Made by a program: the position numbers and the translations under genes | From: Acanthopleura granulata | Lineage: Eukaryota; Mollusca; Polyplacophora; Chitonida; Chitonidae | Assembly: GCA_016165875.1 (NCBI GenBank) | Contig: JABBOT010000080.1 | Coordinates: 7,300,759 to 7,364,758 of the forward strand | Direction of reading: 5' to 3' | Length of the DNA stretch: 64,000 bases | Shown: positions 21,592 to 32,157 of the stretch, piece by piece | How positions within the stretch are numbered: the first letter of the stretch is position 1 | How the letters are laid out: each line of letters starts with the position of its first letter | The notes under the pieces: generated by a model | Database searches by the model: none | Seen by the model: the letters and a program-made list of their open reading frames with translations, nothing else | What the model was told of the DNA's origin: nothing

Positions 21592-22420
21592 CAGGCCATG
21601 TACTATAGGCTTTTGTGGGGTTTGGCAGGGTTCGGTTCTACCGCCACAAACATGTCAAAACCAAACACTCGGATAATGTCTGTAGGTGACAAGTAAACAA
21701 TGACATGTTCAACCTGTGCGATGATCCAAATGAATCGGCTTCCAGACGCCAGCGACGTATTGGATAGTTTACGGGCTAGGAAATTTCCTTGCTCAAGCAC
21801 TTCTGAATGAAGAACAGATTGCGTAGAGCTATGGAAGATCACAGGCGTCGAAAGCATTGCAAGCTGCCTCATGTTTAGATAATAACCATCTAACACATAC
21901 AAAAATAGCAGCGCCTTTAACCGGGCTTCCAGACTAAAGATGGAAATGTTAAGGGCGTTTTCTTTTATTTAAAAAAGATCTTTTTTTGTGATGGCCGAAC
22001 GGGTAGGCATATATATTAAAGCATGTCTTAATTGTAATGGTTCCGTTGTTTTGTCCTACTATGTGAACATGTTCATAATTCCACATGAGCACCGCGTCCT
22101 GACGAAATACCTATGGCTAATTGATTTATGACAAAGTTTTGCTCAAATTTTGCTCAAACAAACGGAAACATTACATAAGCTTTACGTTGAAGAATACCAA
22201 ATGAAATATGCCATCTTATTCCTGGTGGTTTACATGTAAAGTAATGGCCATGGTGCCACATTACACACCTGTAGTCAACGCTGCTACTGCTACTGATGTT
22301 TGATGTGGGACTGCCGAAATTAGAATTCAGCATGGCAATAATCTGCGACAACCATCACATTATTCACCAAGAAGTTGTCTGCCGCTAAAGGTATGTACCT
22401 GTGATTTGTCATTTAAAGTA

Positions 22421-23202
22421 TAAAAAGTAAGCAGGACTTAACTTCAAACTGTAAGAGCAAAATATGATTAAAAGTGATGCCAAAGACTGAATGTGCAAAG
22501 AGCCTAACCCATATTATTCTTGAAGTCGTAATAATTTCGGTGCTCATGAATACGGTTGAAGTCGTATTTTCGTGCCAGATAAAACGTGCCAGAACCTCCA
22601 TTTCAGTGCAGGTCCAACATTTTTTCGCCTAAAACAGTTCGGTTCGAAGCTGTGTGGTTTATTGTTCATTCCTGCCCTTGACTTTTGTGGACCACCTGAT
22701 CATGTCTATATAATAACCATGTATAACTTGTGATCATCGCATTGTCACTGAGGTTTGGACCAAATCAGTCATTCATCGGGGAAAAGTACAGTATTTCTTG
22801 GGCGTTTATGTGTAGCGTTTGTTGTTCTTTATTGAGGTTTTGCTTGACAGCCACATCACATTAGCTGGGAAGTGAAACTCACAGCGTACAGCCATATACA
22901 AGTAGCTCTGGGCTAGGTTCGGCACGGTCATCCCACGCGCCACTTTAAAAGCTTTCCATGATGTAACAACTAATTGGTCAATTACCAGAGATTACATTGA
23001 CGCATTATACATCTTACAATACAGCTCAATGTGAATTCATGCTATAGCATGACGCCTCGATACATAACATTGGGTTCTTTTCTAAGACAGTGAAACCAAA
23101 ATATCACAAAAATAAAGTGTCACTGTTAAAAGACAGAGTTGGGAGTGTGTGCCTTCAAAAGTTTAGGTCAGCGAGCCAAAAGGTTGCATTATATATAAAG
23201 GC
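22421..23202. repeat. Segmental repeat part R, left piece, unit 2
   Basis: Aligns with 17080-17880 and 29790-30250 (ggaccacctg, cattagctgggaa, attaccagagattacattgac and aaataaagtgtca words). It is single-copy within unit 2 because the recent tandem duplication begins at its right edge. Confidence 0.75.
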
Positions 23203-23367
23203 TTCTCATTTTAATTTAATATTTTAAGTTGAAGATGTTTCTTTCCAAACTGACAAGGAGGATGGGAGCTGATTTATAAAATGCTGTGTAGCTGTATCTG
23301 TATCACTGAAACTGTGGAAATATTTATTTGCTGCAAGTAAATTCAGAAAAACTACCTCCTACAGCTC

Positions 23368-23571
23368 ATGATTTTGTTATTATATGTTCATGTCATCCTT
23401 GTGGAGTTTTGTTTGAATGCGTACTGTCCCGTGCCTGTCTGTCATTGTTTAAATAAATCTGTTCTCATCTGTTCTAAATATAACATGACACTAGAACCAA
23501 ACTTGGTCTCGCAAGAAATGAATTACACATGCCCTGATCAACGGATACATCATTGTTTGGCGAACAGATGA
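23368..23571 (+). CDS. Short Cys-rich ORF, hydrophobic N-terminus (67 codons), copy a
   Basis: Starts MILLLYVHVILVEFCLNAYC, which resembles a secretion signal, and has several cysteines after it. A protein identical in sequence is encoded in copy b (26662-26865). However, the last codons run into the first minisatellite units, and units 1 and 3 have no counterpart, so there is no evolutionary test. I list it because it is short, signal-like and duplicated, but chance is more likely. No family is recognised. Confidence 0.15.
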   Translation: MILLLYVHVILVEFCLNAYCPVPVCHCLNKSVLICSKYNMTLEPNLVSQEMNYTCPDQRIHHCLANR

Positions 23572-24140
23572 AACACGATGTAGCAAAAAGACCGAATGTG
23601 ATCGGTAAAAAGGTAAAGTATCATAAGGTTAATAACATGATATTGGAAACAAGCTTGGTCTCGTAAAGAATTGAATCAAACATGCTCTGATCAAAAGATA
23701 AATCATGGTTCGGCAAACAGATGAGGCACGATGTGGCAAAAAGACCGGATGTGATCGGTTATCATAAGGTTAACACATGCTCTGGTAAACAGAATAAGCA
23801 TGATGTAGTAAACATATGAACCATGACTTTATAAACAGATAAAACATGATGTCGTAAACATATGAACCATGATTTCGTCAACAGATAAAGTATAAACATA
23901 TGAGCCAAAAGTTAACAAACAGATGAACCATGAGTTCCTAAACAAGTGAACCATGATTTGGTGAACAAATAAAGCATGATTTGGAAAACAGATAAAGTAC
24001 AACCTGACAGACAAATAAAACATGACAAAACAAATAAAAACGATTTAGTAAAGAAATAGGGTTCTATCTGATAAACAGATGACCTTCATCTGATAAACAG
24101 AAGAAGCATAACCAGGTAACAGATGAGGCACACTGAGCCA
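23555..24140. repeat. Degenerate minisatellite, about 20-bp unit (catgatttggtaaacagatg), copy a
   Basis: Words of the form aacagatgaa.catgat, aacagataaag and aacatatgaaccatga repeat about every 20 bases with heavy variation, including a nested longer repeat (tgtgatcggt...aaggtta twice). The minus-strand 64-codon ORFs with repeated FICL and VH words come from this periodicity. Confidence 0.8.
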
Positions 24141-24203
24141 GTAGCGGTGTATTCCGACATCTCGACAACTGGAAAGATTAACTGATGCAACGCGTGCTAC
24201 AAA

Positions 24204-24389
24204 ATGTTCAAACTTAGCCCTGACGTGAATGTTTTAGAGGGCCATTGTGCTGAGAAGTGTTTGATAAAGGAGGGACTCTGGACAACAGCTGTTTGTGTTG
24301 ATTTGCTGATAAATTTATCCGCTGCTCACGGATGGTGTATCGAACAGCCGTCTAGGATTAAAACCAGGATGAGACTGACTGCATCGTGA
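24204..24389 (+). CDS. 61-codon ORF with a frame kept in all three units, copy a
   Basis: An ORF starting MFKLSPDVNVLEGHC. Its last 34 codons (VDLLINLSAAHGWCIEQ...) align without indels to the same frame in unit 1 (one nonsense change) and unit 3, all ending at the same TGA. Copy b carries an identical protein. The first 25 codons are not preserved in unit 3, where an insertion of about 120 bp interrupts. This could be a terminal exon of an unknown gene. The alternative is a conserved DNA block, since the stop overlaps a TGACGTCA palindrome (24387-24394). Confidence 0.3.
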   Translation: MFKLSPDVNVLEGHCAEKCLIKEGLWTTAVCVDLLINLSAAHGWCIEQPSRIKTRMRLTAS

Positions 24390-25066
24390 CGTCATTCCCT
24401 CGCGACGCCCAAGGACAACAACAACTGTTTGTGTATTAGATGGCTAAGACACCGTCTAATGAACTTCCTCCCTCTGATCCCGGGTTGGATTCGTTTTTAC
24501 ATTAATCTCAAGCCACAACAACTTGTATAAACACCTTAGTACCCAGCAAGACATTATCTTCACTTTGGGGCCTTCCGGAGAGATTTTAAGGGACATCATT
24601 TTCATAAGGATGTTTGTCATCTACGCTTTCACAAAAATCCGTGGTAACGATTAGGCAAAAACGATATAAGCTTAGTTTGGAGTTAGGAGAAAACCTAAGG
24701 TAAAATCAAAGTGAACTTTACCCGAATTTCTATGCGTAATTAGTACATAATGATTCTAAAGCCAAAATGGTTCAAATAAAATGACACATGCAATTAAAAT
24801 GGTAACCGCAAAATGGCGAGAACAAAGAAGTGGAGCGAAAGTTTGACATGGAACATAGAGTAGCATTGTCAAAATGCTGATTCCTTTGGGCATTTCTCCT
24901 GACCACTGGTCAGCAAATGATTTTATAAATTGTTTAAAATTTTAACCGTTATCTTACAAAACTTACGGTTAACGGTAAAAATCACATTGTTGGTTTAGAA
25001 CTATGGAAGAAATATGGGTGTCATGTAGGTCATTAATATTTTATTCCGATCGATCTTATGTGAACA

Positions 25067-25227
25067 TCACCAAATGCACATGGCGTAACAGAAGATGAAG
25101 ATTGTTTTCATACTCAGTATGGCCAGAGAACTCTTCAAACGCGATTTTAATAGCCCATGCCTTAAACTGGAAGTTCTTAATGGACTTCTGCTGACCGACT
25201 GTGTGGACACCGGCTGTTTGTGCTGAA
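25067..25227 (+). pseudogene. Remnant of the terminal exon, unit 2 copy a
   Basis: The end of the exon (ttcttaatgga, gaccgactgtgtggacacc, tttgtgctga) aligns with 19120-19186 and 32120-32157, but the front and middle are missing or scrambled, and the TAA stop reads TGA. In copy b the 520-bp deletion starts inside it. It is non-functional by inspection. Confidence 0.45.
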
Positions 25228-26112
25228 GGCAGAATTTATTTCGAAAAAATAGACTATGGTATGAAAACGCCAAAGAGCTATAAACATCAAAGATTTCTGT
25301 CCTGAAAGGTAGGCCTTATACAACTCTAACATTGTCGGCGTTATTATACAGTGTATCTATTGCTAGAAAGACTGGATTGAAGATGGGGCAAGCTCACAGA
25401 GAGAAGCTAGAAACAAAATGTTAAATCTTACCGAATGGGAACTTATTTCTTACTTCATCACTAAGTTCCTAACAATTACTTTTCGCATTGGTGGTTGAGT
25501 TTTCTGTTTTATGCTTACCAAACACGCCGGAAGGGAAAACAAAAACAAATATAGACTTAACTGAAAGTAAATCATTTCTTTTTTACTTTCGACTTTTTGA
25601 ACTATGATCTCAAAGCCATATCCACTTCGTTGTCAAATGCGGCCACAGTGTCTCAATTTGCTGAGCTAAATCTACGTTTAAATTTTTTTCAAGTTGAAAA
25701 TGTGGTCTATCTCCATCATCTAGCCGTTTAGTTTTTACACCGCTTGATTCCGGTTCTGTTAGCTTGATGAAATGCCCCTATAACTTTTTACTAGTTTCAA
25801 TTTGGAAAACGACATCCTTTGTCTTACTAATCTTTAGCCTTGCTTAGCATTCCATGACAAAAAACGAATAAGTGAATAATTAACTAAAGACATGGTTGAA
25901 AAAACAAAACAGATAACCAAAACGGTACACAAAATAGGCGTCTGTTTTATCAATTGATCGAGTAATAAGAGTAAAGATAATTAACAATAAGACAGTTATC
26001 GCTCCAGCACTTAATGTTCTTCGCCTCCTTGGGCTCTGCCTTGGCTTGATCCCTATTATTCCAGGTTAATCAAGTCTCATAAGATATCTCCGGATTTAAT
26101 GGGAATAAATCA

Positions 26113-26307
26113 GTGAAGCAAGATGGTGGTGGGAGTGAGGTGGGAGACCGCCTTTTTAAACATATCGAAAAGCTTTCTAGTCAAAGTTCATTGGGATTTC
26201 TACTTGGTATGATAACATCAAAAAGACGGAACACGTTTTGGATATCTCAAAATGAATCGGCCAGTCTTTTCAGGCATGCAACTCAAAATCTCACTCCATA
26301 TTTATAG
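26113..26307 (+). other. 64-codon ORF in part R, copy a (probably not a gene)
   Basis: Encodes a peptide beginning MKQDGGGSEVGDRLFKHIEK and is identical in copy b (28889-29083). The homologous DNA of units 1 and 3 carries frameshifts and stops in this stretch, so the frame is not conserved. I regard it as a chance ORF in a repeated block. Confidence 0.3.
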
Positions 26308-26661
26308 GTTGTGCTGGACAGGTCTGAATGTATTTTATAGAGATGGAATCTTGTTTTTATACCACTAAACGACAGACCTATGTTTTGTGATTAGCTAAGG
26401 TCACGACCACACTTTCCCTCATTAACATAGGAACTGACATCTGCATTCAAAGACAGTTCCAACATGTGTATGACCTTGTATCCATTGTAACGACTTCTCA
26501 TTTTAATTTAATATTTTAAGTTGAAGATGTTTCTTTCCAAACTGACAAGGAGGATGGGAGCTGATTTATAAAATCAGCTGTGTAGCTGTATCTGTATCAC
26601 TGAAACTGTGGAAATATTTATTTGCTGCAAGTAAATTCAGAAAAACTACCTCCTACAGCTC

Positions 26662-26865
26662 ATGATTTTGTTATTATATGTTCATGTCATCCTTGTGGAG
26701 TTTTGTTTGAATGCGTACTGTCCCGTGCCTGTCTGTCATTGTTTAAATAAATCTGTTCTCATCTGTTCTAAATATAACATGACACTAGAACCAAACTTGG
26801 TCTCGCAAGAAATGAATTACACATGCCCTGATCAACGGATACATCATTGTTTGGCGAACAGATGA
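26662..26865 (+). CDS. Short Cys-rich ORF, copy b
   Basis: Encodes the same 67 residues as 23368-23571. Identity follows from the recent duplication and does not by itself show constraint. The same doubts apply. Confidence 0.15.
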   Translation: MILLLYVHVILVEFCLNAYCPVPVCHCLNKSVLICSKYNMTLEPNLVSQEMNYTCPDQRIHHCLANR

Positions 26866-27435
26866 AACACGATGTAGCAAAAAGACCGAATGTGATCGGT
26901 AAAAAGGTAAAGTATCATAAGGTTAATAACATGATATTGGAAACAAGCTTGGTCTCGTAAAGAATTGAATCAAACATGCTCTGATCAAAAGATAAATCAT
27001 GGTTCGGCAAACAGATGAGGCACGATGTGGCAAAAAGACCGGATGTGATCGGTTATCATAAGGTTAACACATGCTCTGGTAAACAGAATAAGCATGATGT
27101 AGTAAACATATGAACCATGACTTTATAAACAGATAAAACATGATGTCGTAAACATATGAGCCATGATTTCGTTAACAGATAAAGTATAAACATATGAGCC
27201 AAAAGTTAACAAACAGATGAACCATGAGTTCCTAAACAAGTGAACCATGATTTGGTGAACAAATAAAGCATGATTTGGAAAACAGATAAAGTACAACCTG
27301 ACAGACAAATAAAACATGACAAAACAAATAAAAACGATTTAGTAAAGAAATAGGGTTCTATCTGATAAACAGATGACCTTCATCTGGTAAACAGAAGAAG
27401 CATAACCAGGTAACAGATGAGGCACACTGAGCCAG
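26850..27435. repeat. Degenerate ~20-bp minisatellite, copy b
   Basis: The duplicate of the array at 23555-24140. It shows a few point differences (for example cgttaacag for cgtcaacag, and gagccatg for gaaccatg) and no change in unit number that I can see, consistent with a very recent duplication. Confidence 0.8.
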
Positions 27436-27497
27436 TAGCGGTGTATTCCGACATCTCGACAACTGGAAAGATTAACTGATGCAACGCGTGCTACAAA

Positions 27498-27683
27498 ATG
27501 TTCAAACTTAGCCCTGACGTGAATGTTTTAGAGGGCCATTGTGCTGAGAAGTGTTTGATAAAGGAGGGACTCTGGACAACAGCTGTTTGTGTTGATTTGC
27601 TGATAAATTTATCCGCTGCTCACGGATGGTGTATCGAACAGCCGTCTAGGATTAAAACCAGGATGAGACTGACTGCATCGTGA
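27498..27683 (+). CDS. 61-codon ORF, copy b
   Basis: Protein identical to 24204-24389. The TGA stop again lies in TGACGTCA (27681-27688). Just downstream, copy b has a small insertion relative to copy a (cacctaagtctaat against caccgtctaat). Confidence 0.3.
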   Translation: MFKLSPDVNVLEGHCAEKCLIKEGLWTTAVCVDLLINLSAAHGWCIEQPSRIKTRMRLTAS

Positions 27684-29270
27684 CGTCATTCCCTCGCGAC
27701 GCCCAAGGACAACAACAACTGTTTGTGTATTAGATGGCTAAGACACCTAAGTCTAATGAACTTCCTCCCTCTGATCCCGGGTTGGATTCGTTTTTACATT
27801 AATCTCAAGCCACAACAACTTGTATAAACACCTTAGTACCCAACAAGACATTATCTTCACTTTGGGGCCTTCCGGAGAGATTTTAAGGGACATCATTTTC
27901 ATAAGGATGTTTGTCATCTACGCTTTCACAAAAATCCGTGGTAACGATTAGGCAAAAACGATATAAGCTTAGTTAGGAGTTAGGAGAAAACCTAAGGTAA
28001 AATCAAAGCGAACTTTACCCGAATTTCTATGCGTAATTAGTACATAATGCTTCTAAAGCCAAAATGGTTCAAATAAAATGACACATGCAATTAAAATGGT
28101 AACCGCAAAATGGCGAGAACAAAGAAGTGGAGCGAAAGTTTGACATGGAACATAGAGTAGCATTGTCAAAATGCTGATTCCTTTGGGCATTTCTCCTGAC
28201 CACTGGTCAGCAAATGATTTTATAAATTGTTTAAAATTTTAACCGTTATCTTACAAAACTTACGGTTAACGGTAAAAATCACATTGTTGGTTTAGAACTA
28301 TGGAAGAAATGTGGGTGTCATGTAGGTCATTAATATTTTATTCCGATCGATCTTATGTGAACATCACCAAATGCACATGGCGTAACAGAAGATGAAGATT
28401 GTTTTCATACTCAGTAGAATGGCCAGAGAACTCTTCAAACGCGATTTTAATAGCCCATGCCTTAAACTGGAAGTTCTTAATGTGTTCTATCTCCATCATC
28501 TAGCAGTTTAGTTTTTACACCGCTTGATTCCGGTTCTGTTAGCTTGATGAAATGCCCCTATAACTTTTTACTAGTTTCAATTTGGAAAACGACATCCCTT
28601 GTCTTACTAATCTTTAGCCTTGCTTAGCATTCCATGACAAAAAACGAATAAGTGAATAATTAACTAAAGGCATGGTTGAAAAAACAAAACAGATAACCAA
28701 AACGGTACACAAAATAGGCGTCTGTTTTATCAATTGATCGAGTAATAAGAGTAAAGATAATTAACAATAAGAAATCGCTCCAGCACTTAATGTTCTTCGC
28801 CTCCTTGGGCTCTGCCTTGGCTTGATCCCTATTATTCCAGGTTAATCAAGTCTCATAAGATATCTCCGGATTTAATGGGAATAAATCAGTGAAGCAAGAT
28901 GGTGGTGGGAGTGAGGTGGGAGACCGCCTTTTTAAACATATCGAAAAGCTTTCTAGTCAAAGTTCATTGGGATTTCTACTTGGTATGATAACATCAAAAA
29001 GACGGAACACGTTTTGGATATCTCAAAATGAATCGGCCAGTCTTTTCAGGCATGCAACTCAAAATCTCACTCCATATTTATAGGTTGTGCTGGACAGGTC
29101 TGAATGTATTTTATAGAGATGGAATCTTGTTTTTATACCACTAAACGACAGACCTATGTTTTGTGATTAGCTAAGGTCACGACCACACTTTCCCTCATTA
29201 ACATAGGAATTGACATCTGCATTCAAAGACAGTTCCAACATGTGTATGACCTTGTATCCATTGTAACGAC

Positions 29271-29399
29271 GTCTTCAAACATCGATTACAGACAATGCTC
29301 TCTTTCACTTTTTTATTATGAGCCAATGGTGATTCTAGGGTTTTATAGTGTGTTATCAGACTAGGGAGATAGGAATTAGTGTAAATATGCATATAGACG
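29271..29399. repeat. Right end of part R, unit 2
   Basis: Single-copy continuation after the tandem duplication, homologous to 20039-20150 and 33365-33480 (gcaacgctctcttt, ttataatgag and cagacgaggggata-type words). Confidence 0.6.
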
Positions 29400-29790
29400 T
29401 TGATATAGCCTGATAGAGGAACCAGACTCTGCGGACAAACACAAATGAGAGTAATATCGTTACATCATCTGGAGTCTTTGAGGTATCCCACAGGTGCAAG
29501 AAGAACCGTGCTTGGCGTGTTGACGGCCATGTATATCTAATAGATGTACTCCACCAGTGGGTGTCAGTTTGCCACATTGGCATATGAGATGACTTATTAC
29601 TGTTCAAATATATACATAGGGTAGCTCTCCAGAAGCGACGAGGCGTTGTACGTGCTCTCTATAAGCGTATACTTCAATACCACTGCCCCTTCTGCCTCTC
29701 CCCAAGTTCTTGTCAGAATATTGCCTTGCACGTCCAACTATAATCACACTACATAGATACATGGACAAGAGTCACAAGAGAATATCGGCT
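29400..29790. repeat. Segmental repeat part P, unit 3 copy
   Basis: Homologous to 13770-14260. It is followed at once by part R, so part Q, with its first exon and TATA-like box, is absent from unit 3. An 83-codon minus ORF here is unsupported. Confidence 0.7.
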
Positions 29791-30329
29791 TTCGACCCTT
29801 TCACGCAAAAGGCACCGCATTCCCTGGGCATATTTGTATAGCGTTTTTTGTCCTTTTGCGAGTTTCTGTTAGGCAGTGACATCATTTTAGCAGGGTTTTG
29901 ACAGTCAGGCCGTACAACCACAGACATGTGTCTGTGGGATTAGGTCCCACACGACCACCCCACCGGCCACTTCTGAAGCTTTTCCTGATGGAGTAACTAA
30001 CTGGTTCATCAACAGAGATTATATTGACGCAGTATACATTCTGCAATACTGCTCACGGCGGACTCATGCTATAATATGGCGTCTATAATTCGATATATAA
30101 TGTTGGGTTCTTTTCAGTAAAACCAGAAAATTACAAAAAATAAAGTGTCATTTACAAAAAGACAAAGAGATGCGAACGTGTGCCTTGAAGAGTTTTGCCG
30201 ATGAGCATCGAGGTTGTCTCAACATTGCTCAGACATAATCTATTCCAGGCTTTCGTCTTAATTTAACGTTTCAAGGTGAAGATTCATTTAAAAATCATGA
30301 GGAGCCATGAAGTTAATTTACCTAATGCT

Positions 30330-30760
30330 GTATAGCTAACAGATGAAGCATAATCAAGTAAACAGCTAAACGGACAAAGCATAATTTATTATCCAGAAGA
30401 AACAACTTCCAGAGAAATAAATCATGGCAAGGAAATGAATTTAGCATGCTCTGGTCAACAAATCAAGGATAAGGTGGAAAACAGATAAAGTATGATTTGG
30501 GAAAAAGGCAAATGTGATCGGTAAAAAGATGAAGTCTGGCGAGGTCAACAGATGATGCATGATTTGGTAAACCCATAACGCGCGATGTCGTGAACAGAAG
30601 AAACCTGGTTTGGTAAACAGACAAACTGTGATCTGACAGACAAATCAGCCATGATAAAAAAACCCCAATTTAATGAAGAAATCAGCTATTATCTGTTAAA
30701 GAGATGAATTATAATTTGCTAAACTGAAGAAGCATAATCTGGTAATACATGATGCATATT
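30330..30760. repeat. Degenerate ~20-bp minisatellite, unit 3
   Basis: Same word family as in unit 2 (aacagatgaagcataat, aacagataaagtatgattt, gatttggtaaac) in the homologous position, but with different unit order and length. Confidence 0.7.
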
Positions 30761-31082
30761 GAGTTAGTAGGGGTGCTCTTTGAAAAGAGCACTGAGAACT
30801 GCAGAGATTAGTTAAAGAATGGCGTGCCACAGAAATTTCAAACGAAGTGCTTAAGTACGCTATAATATGCCTTAGAGGGTCATTTGAGCTGTGGACTGGT
30901 TGATAAAGCAGGCATTCTGGCCAAAACCCTGCTGTTAATAAATCGGATTCTGGTGACGAACGATGTTTGTTCTGTCATTCAACCATTGACCTCTTATACA
31001 ACAGGCGTTGGTCGCGTCGCGACAGCAAAGATTAGTCGGTTAATGGAAACCCTTTCAATTGTTCTCGTTAAGGAACAGCTGT

Positions 31083-31189
31083 TTCTGTTGATTTGCTTCT
31101 AAATTTGCCCGGTACTCAAGGATCGTGTATCGAACAACTTTCCAGGAGTAAAACTAGGATCCTACTGATTGCACCGTGACGTTATTCCC
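31083..31189 (+). CDS. Conserved ~34-codon frame, unit 3 copy
   Basis: Frame VDLLLNLPGTQGSCIEQLSR... aligns codon for codon with unit 2 (24286-24389). It has no internal stop and shares the TGA. Both synonymous and replacement differences are visible, so constraint is not proved. The palindrome overlapping the stop has changed to TGACGTTA (31187-31194). The region upstream is interrupted by about 120 bp absent from unit 2. It could be an exon entered by splicing, because no matching ATG is present. The longer 72-codon ORF at 30884-31102 is in another frame. Confidence 0.3.
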
Positions 31190-31903
31190 TCGCGAGTACG
31201 ACGGCCAGTAACAACTGTTTGTATGTTCGATGCCCGTGACCTCATCTCATGCCTTCCCTTCTTCTCGTCCCCGGTTGGGTTTATTGTGACATTAATCTCA
31301 AGAAACAGCAACAATTTGTGGAAACACCTTAGTAACCCAGCAAGACATAATCTTTACTTCACAGCGGTGAGATGTGAAGGGATTTCCTTTTTTCTAAGGA
31401 GATATGTCACCCCCTCTGTCGTAACAATGAGTGATGACTTTCATGCAGAAAGATAAATTTGTTACAGTGTGAAACACGTTACATGTACAAATTTTGACAA
31501 AATGGTACAAACAATTCAAATTGTAAGATCCAAATGGCCAGAACAAAAATGTAGTGATAGTAAAGCTGTGACATGGAAATATGAAGTAATACTGTCAAAC
31601 TGCATACTCTGTTAGCCCATTGACCAGCAAATCATTTTAGAAATTGTTTAAATTTTTTAAACAATGGTCTTACAAAGGGATAGTTACTGCCCGCGGTAAC
31701 GGGAAATAATACATGTGTGTTTCAGAATCATGGCAGCTGTAGGGATTATATTCATGTTAAATTTTGACAACTTCATGTGGGTATCATATATAGCGTTTGT
31801 ATTTTAGTCAGATGGTATTTCAATATCACTAATGGCGCCTAACGTGACACAGGATACAATTGGATGAAAACTGTTTTTATTGTCAATTTTTTTTCAGTTT
31901 CAG

Positions 31904-32157
31904 GCCCTCATGTTACGACTAAGCCAGAAAACCCTTCAAAGTTGTATGTTATTAACACAGTTGACAACAACCCCAAGTCCAGCCGCGAGCAATGCCAGAT
32001 ACATGGAGATCTAAACACCGCCCGACATGTGGCGATTGCCAAGATAAATCCCACTCACTCCTGCTTTGACGTTAGCATTCTCTGCGGCATTTTGACGGGC
32101 ACTCCCTTGAACCACGATTTCTTAATGGATTGCGAGAACACCGAATTTTTGTGCTAA
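31904..32157 (+). CDS. Candidate intact terminal exon, unknown protein (unit 3)
   Basis: The exon opens after a very T-rich tract and acceptor (ttttttttcagtttcag) and stays open to a TAA, giving about 84 codons. The product is polar, with several cysteines in its second half (words EQCQIHGDLNTARH, THSCFDVSILCGIL, DCENTEFLC at the end). The C-terminal ...EFLC* has the look of a secreted or compact disulphide-bonded domain, but I recognise no family. The same acceptor and stop are kept in unit 1, where indels break the frame, and a deleted remnant is in unit 2. An ATG-initiated reading of 97 codons (31864) would run through the acceptor and is less likely. Confidence 0.45.

Larger units (their letters stand above)
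21290..22420. repeat. Segmental repeat part Q, unit 2 copy
   Basis: Homologous to 14690-15765 in the same order and orientation. It includes the second first-exon candidate (21498-21513), the TATA-like string and a longer stretch (about 35 bp more) between them. It continues directly into part R at about 22420 with no LTR-like insertion, which gives the empty-site comparison for the element at 15824-16824. Confidence 0.8.
23203..26494. repeat. Recent tandem duplication, copy a (3292 bp)
   Basis: Nearly identical to 26495-29270. The junction reads attgtaacgac|ttctcat, where copy b begins directly after the end of copy a. Only scattered single-base changes and 2-6 bp indels separate the copies across thousands of bases. 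The breakpoints share at most a base or two, so long flanking homology did not mediate the event. Copy a keeps a 520-bp segment (25183-25702) that copy b lacks. Either a very young duplication or an assembly artefact could explain this. Confidence 0.9.
26495..29270. repeat. Recent tandem duplication, copy b, with a 520-bp deletion
   Basis: Matches copy a at an offset of about 3292-3294 up to 28482, then at about 2776. At the step, copy b joins aagttcttaatg directly to tgttctatctcc, whereas copy a has 520 bp between two aatg words (25179-25182 and 25699-25702). This is a deletion with 4-bp microhomology that removed the end of the exon remnant. At 29270 copy b runs on into the single-copy end of part R (gtcttcaaacatcgatt), homologous to 20039 onward in unit 1. 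Confidence 0.9.

Noticed and set aside
23555..24140. CRISPR array
   Set aside because: Repeats are short, variable and lack constant repeat-unique spacer alternation; the host is an animal.
26113..29083. 64-codon ORF in both tandem copies as a gene
   Set aside because: Units 1 and 3 show frameshifts and stops at the homologous site; identity between a and b only reflects the recent duplication.
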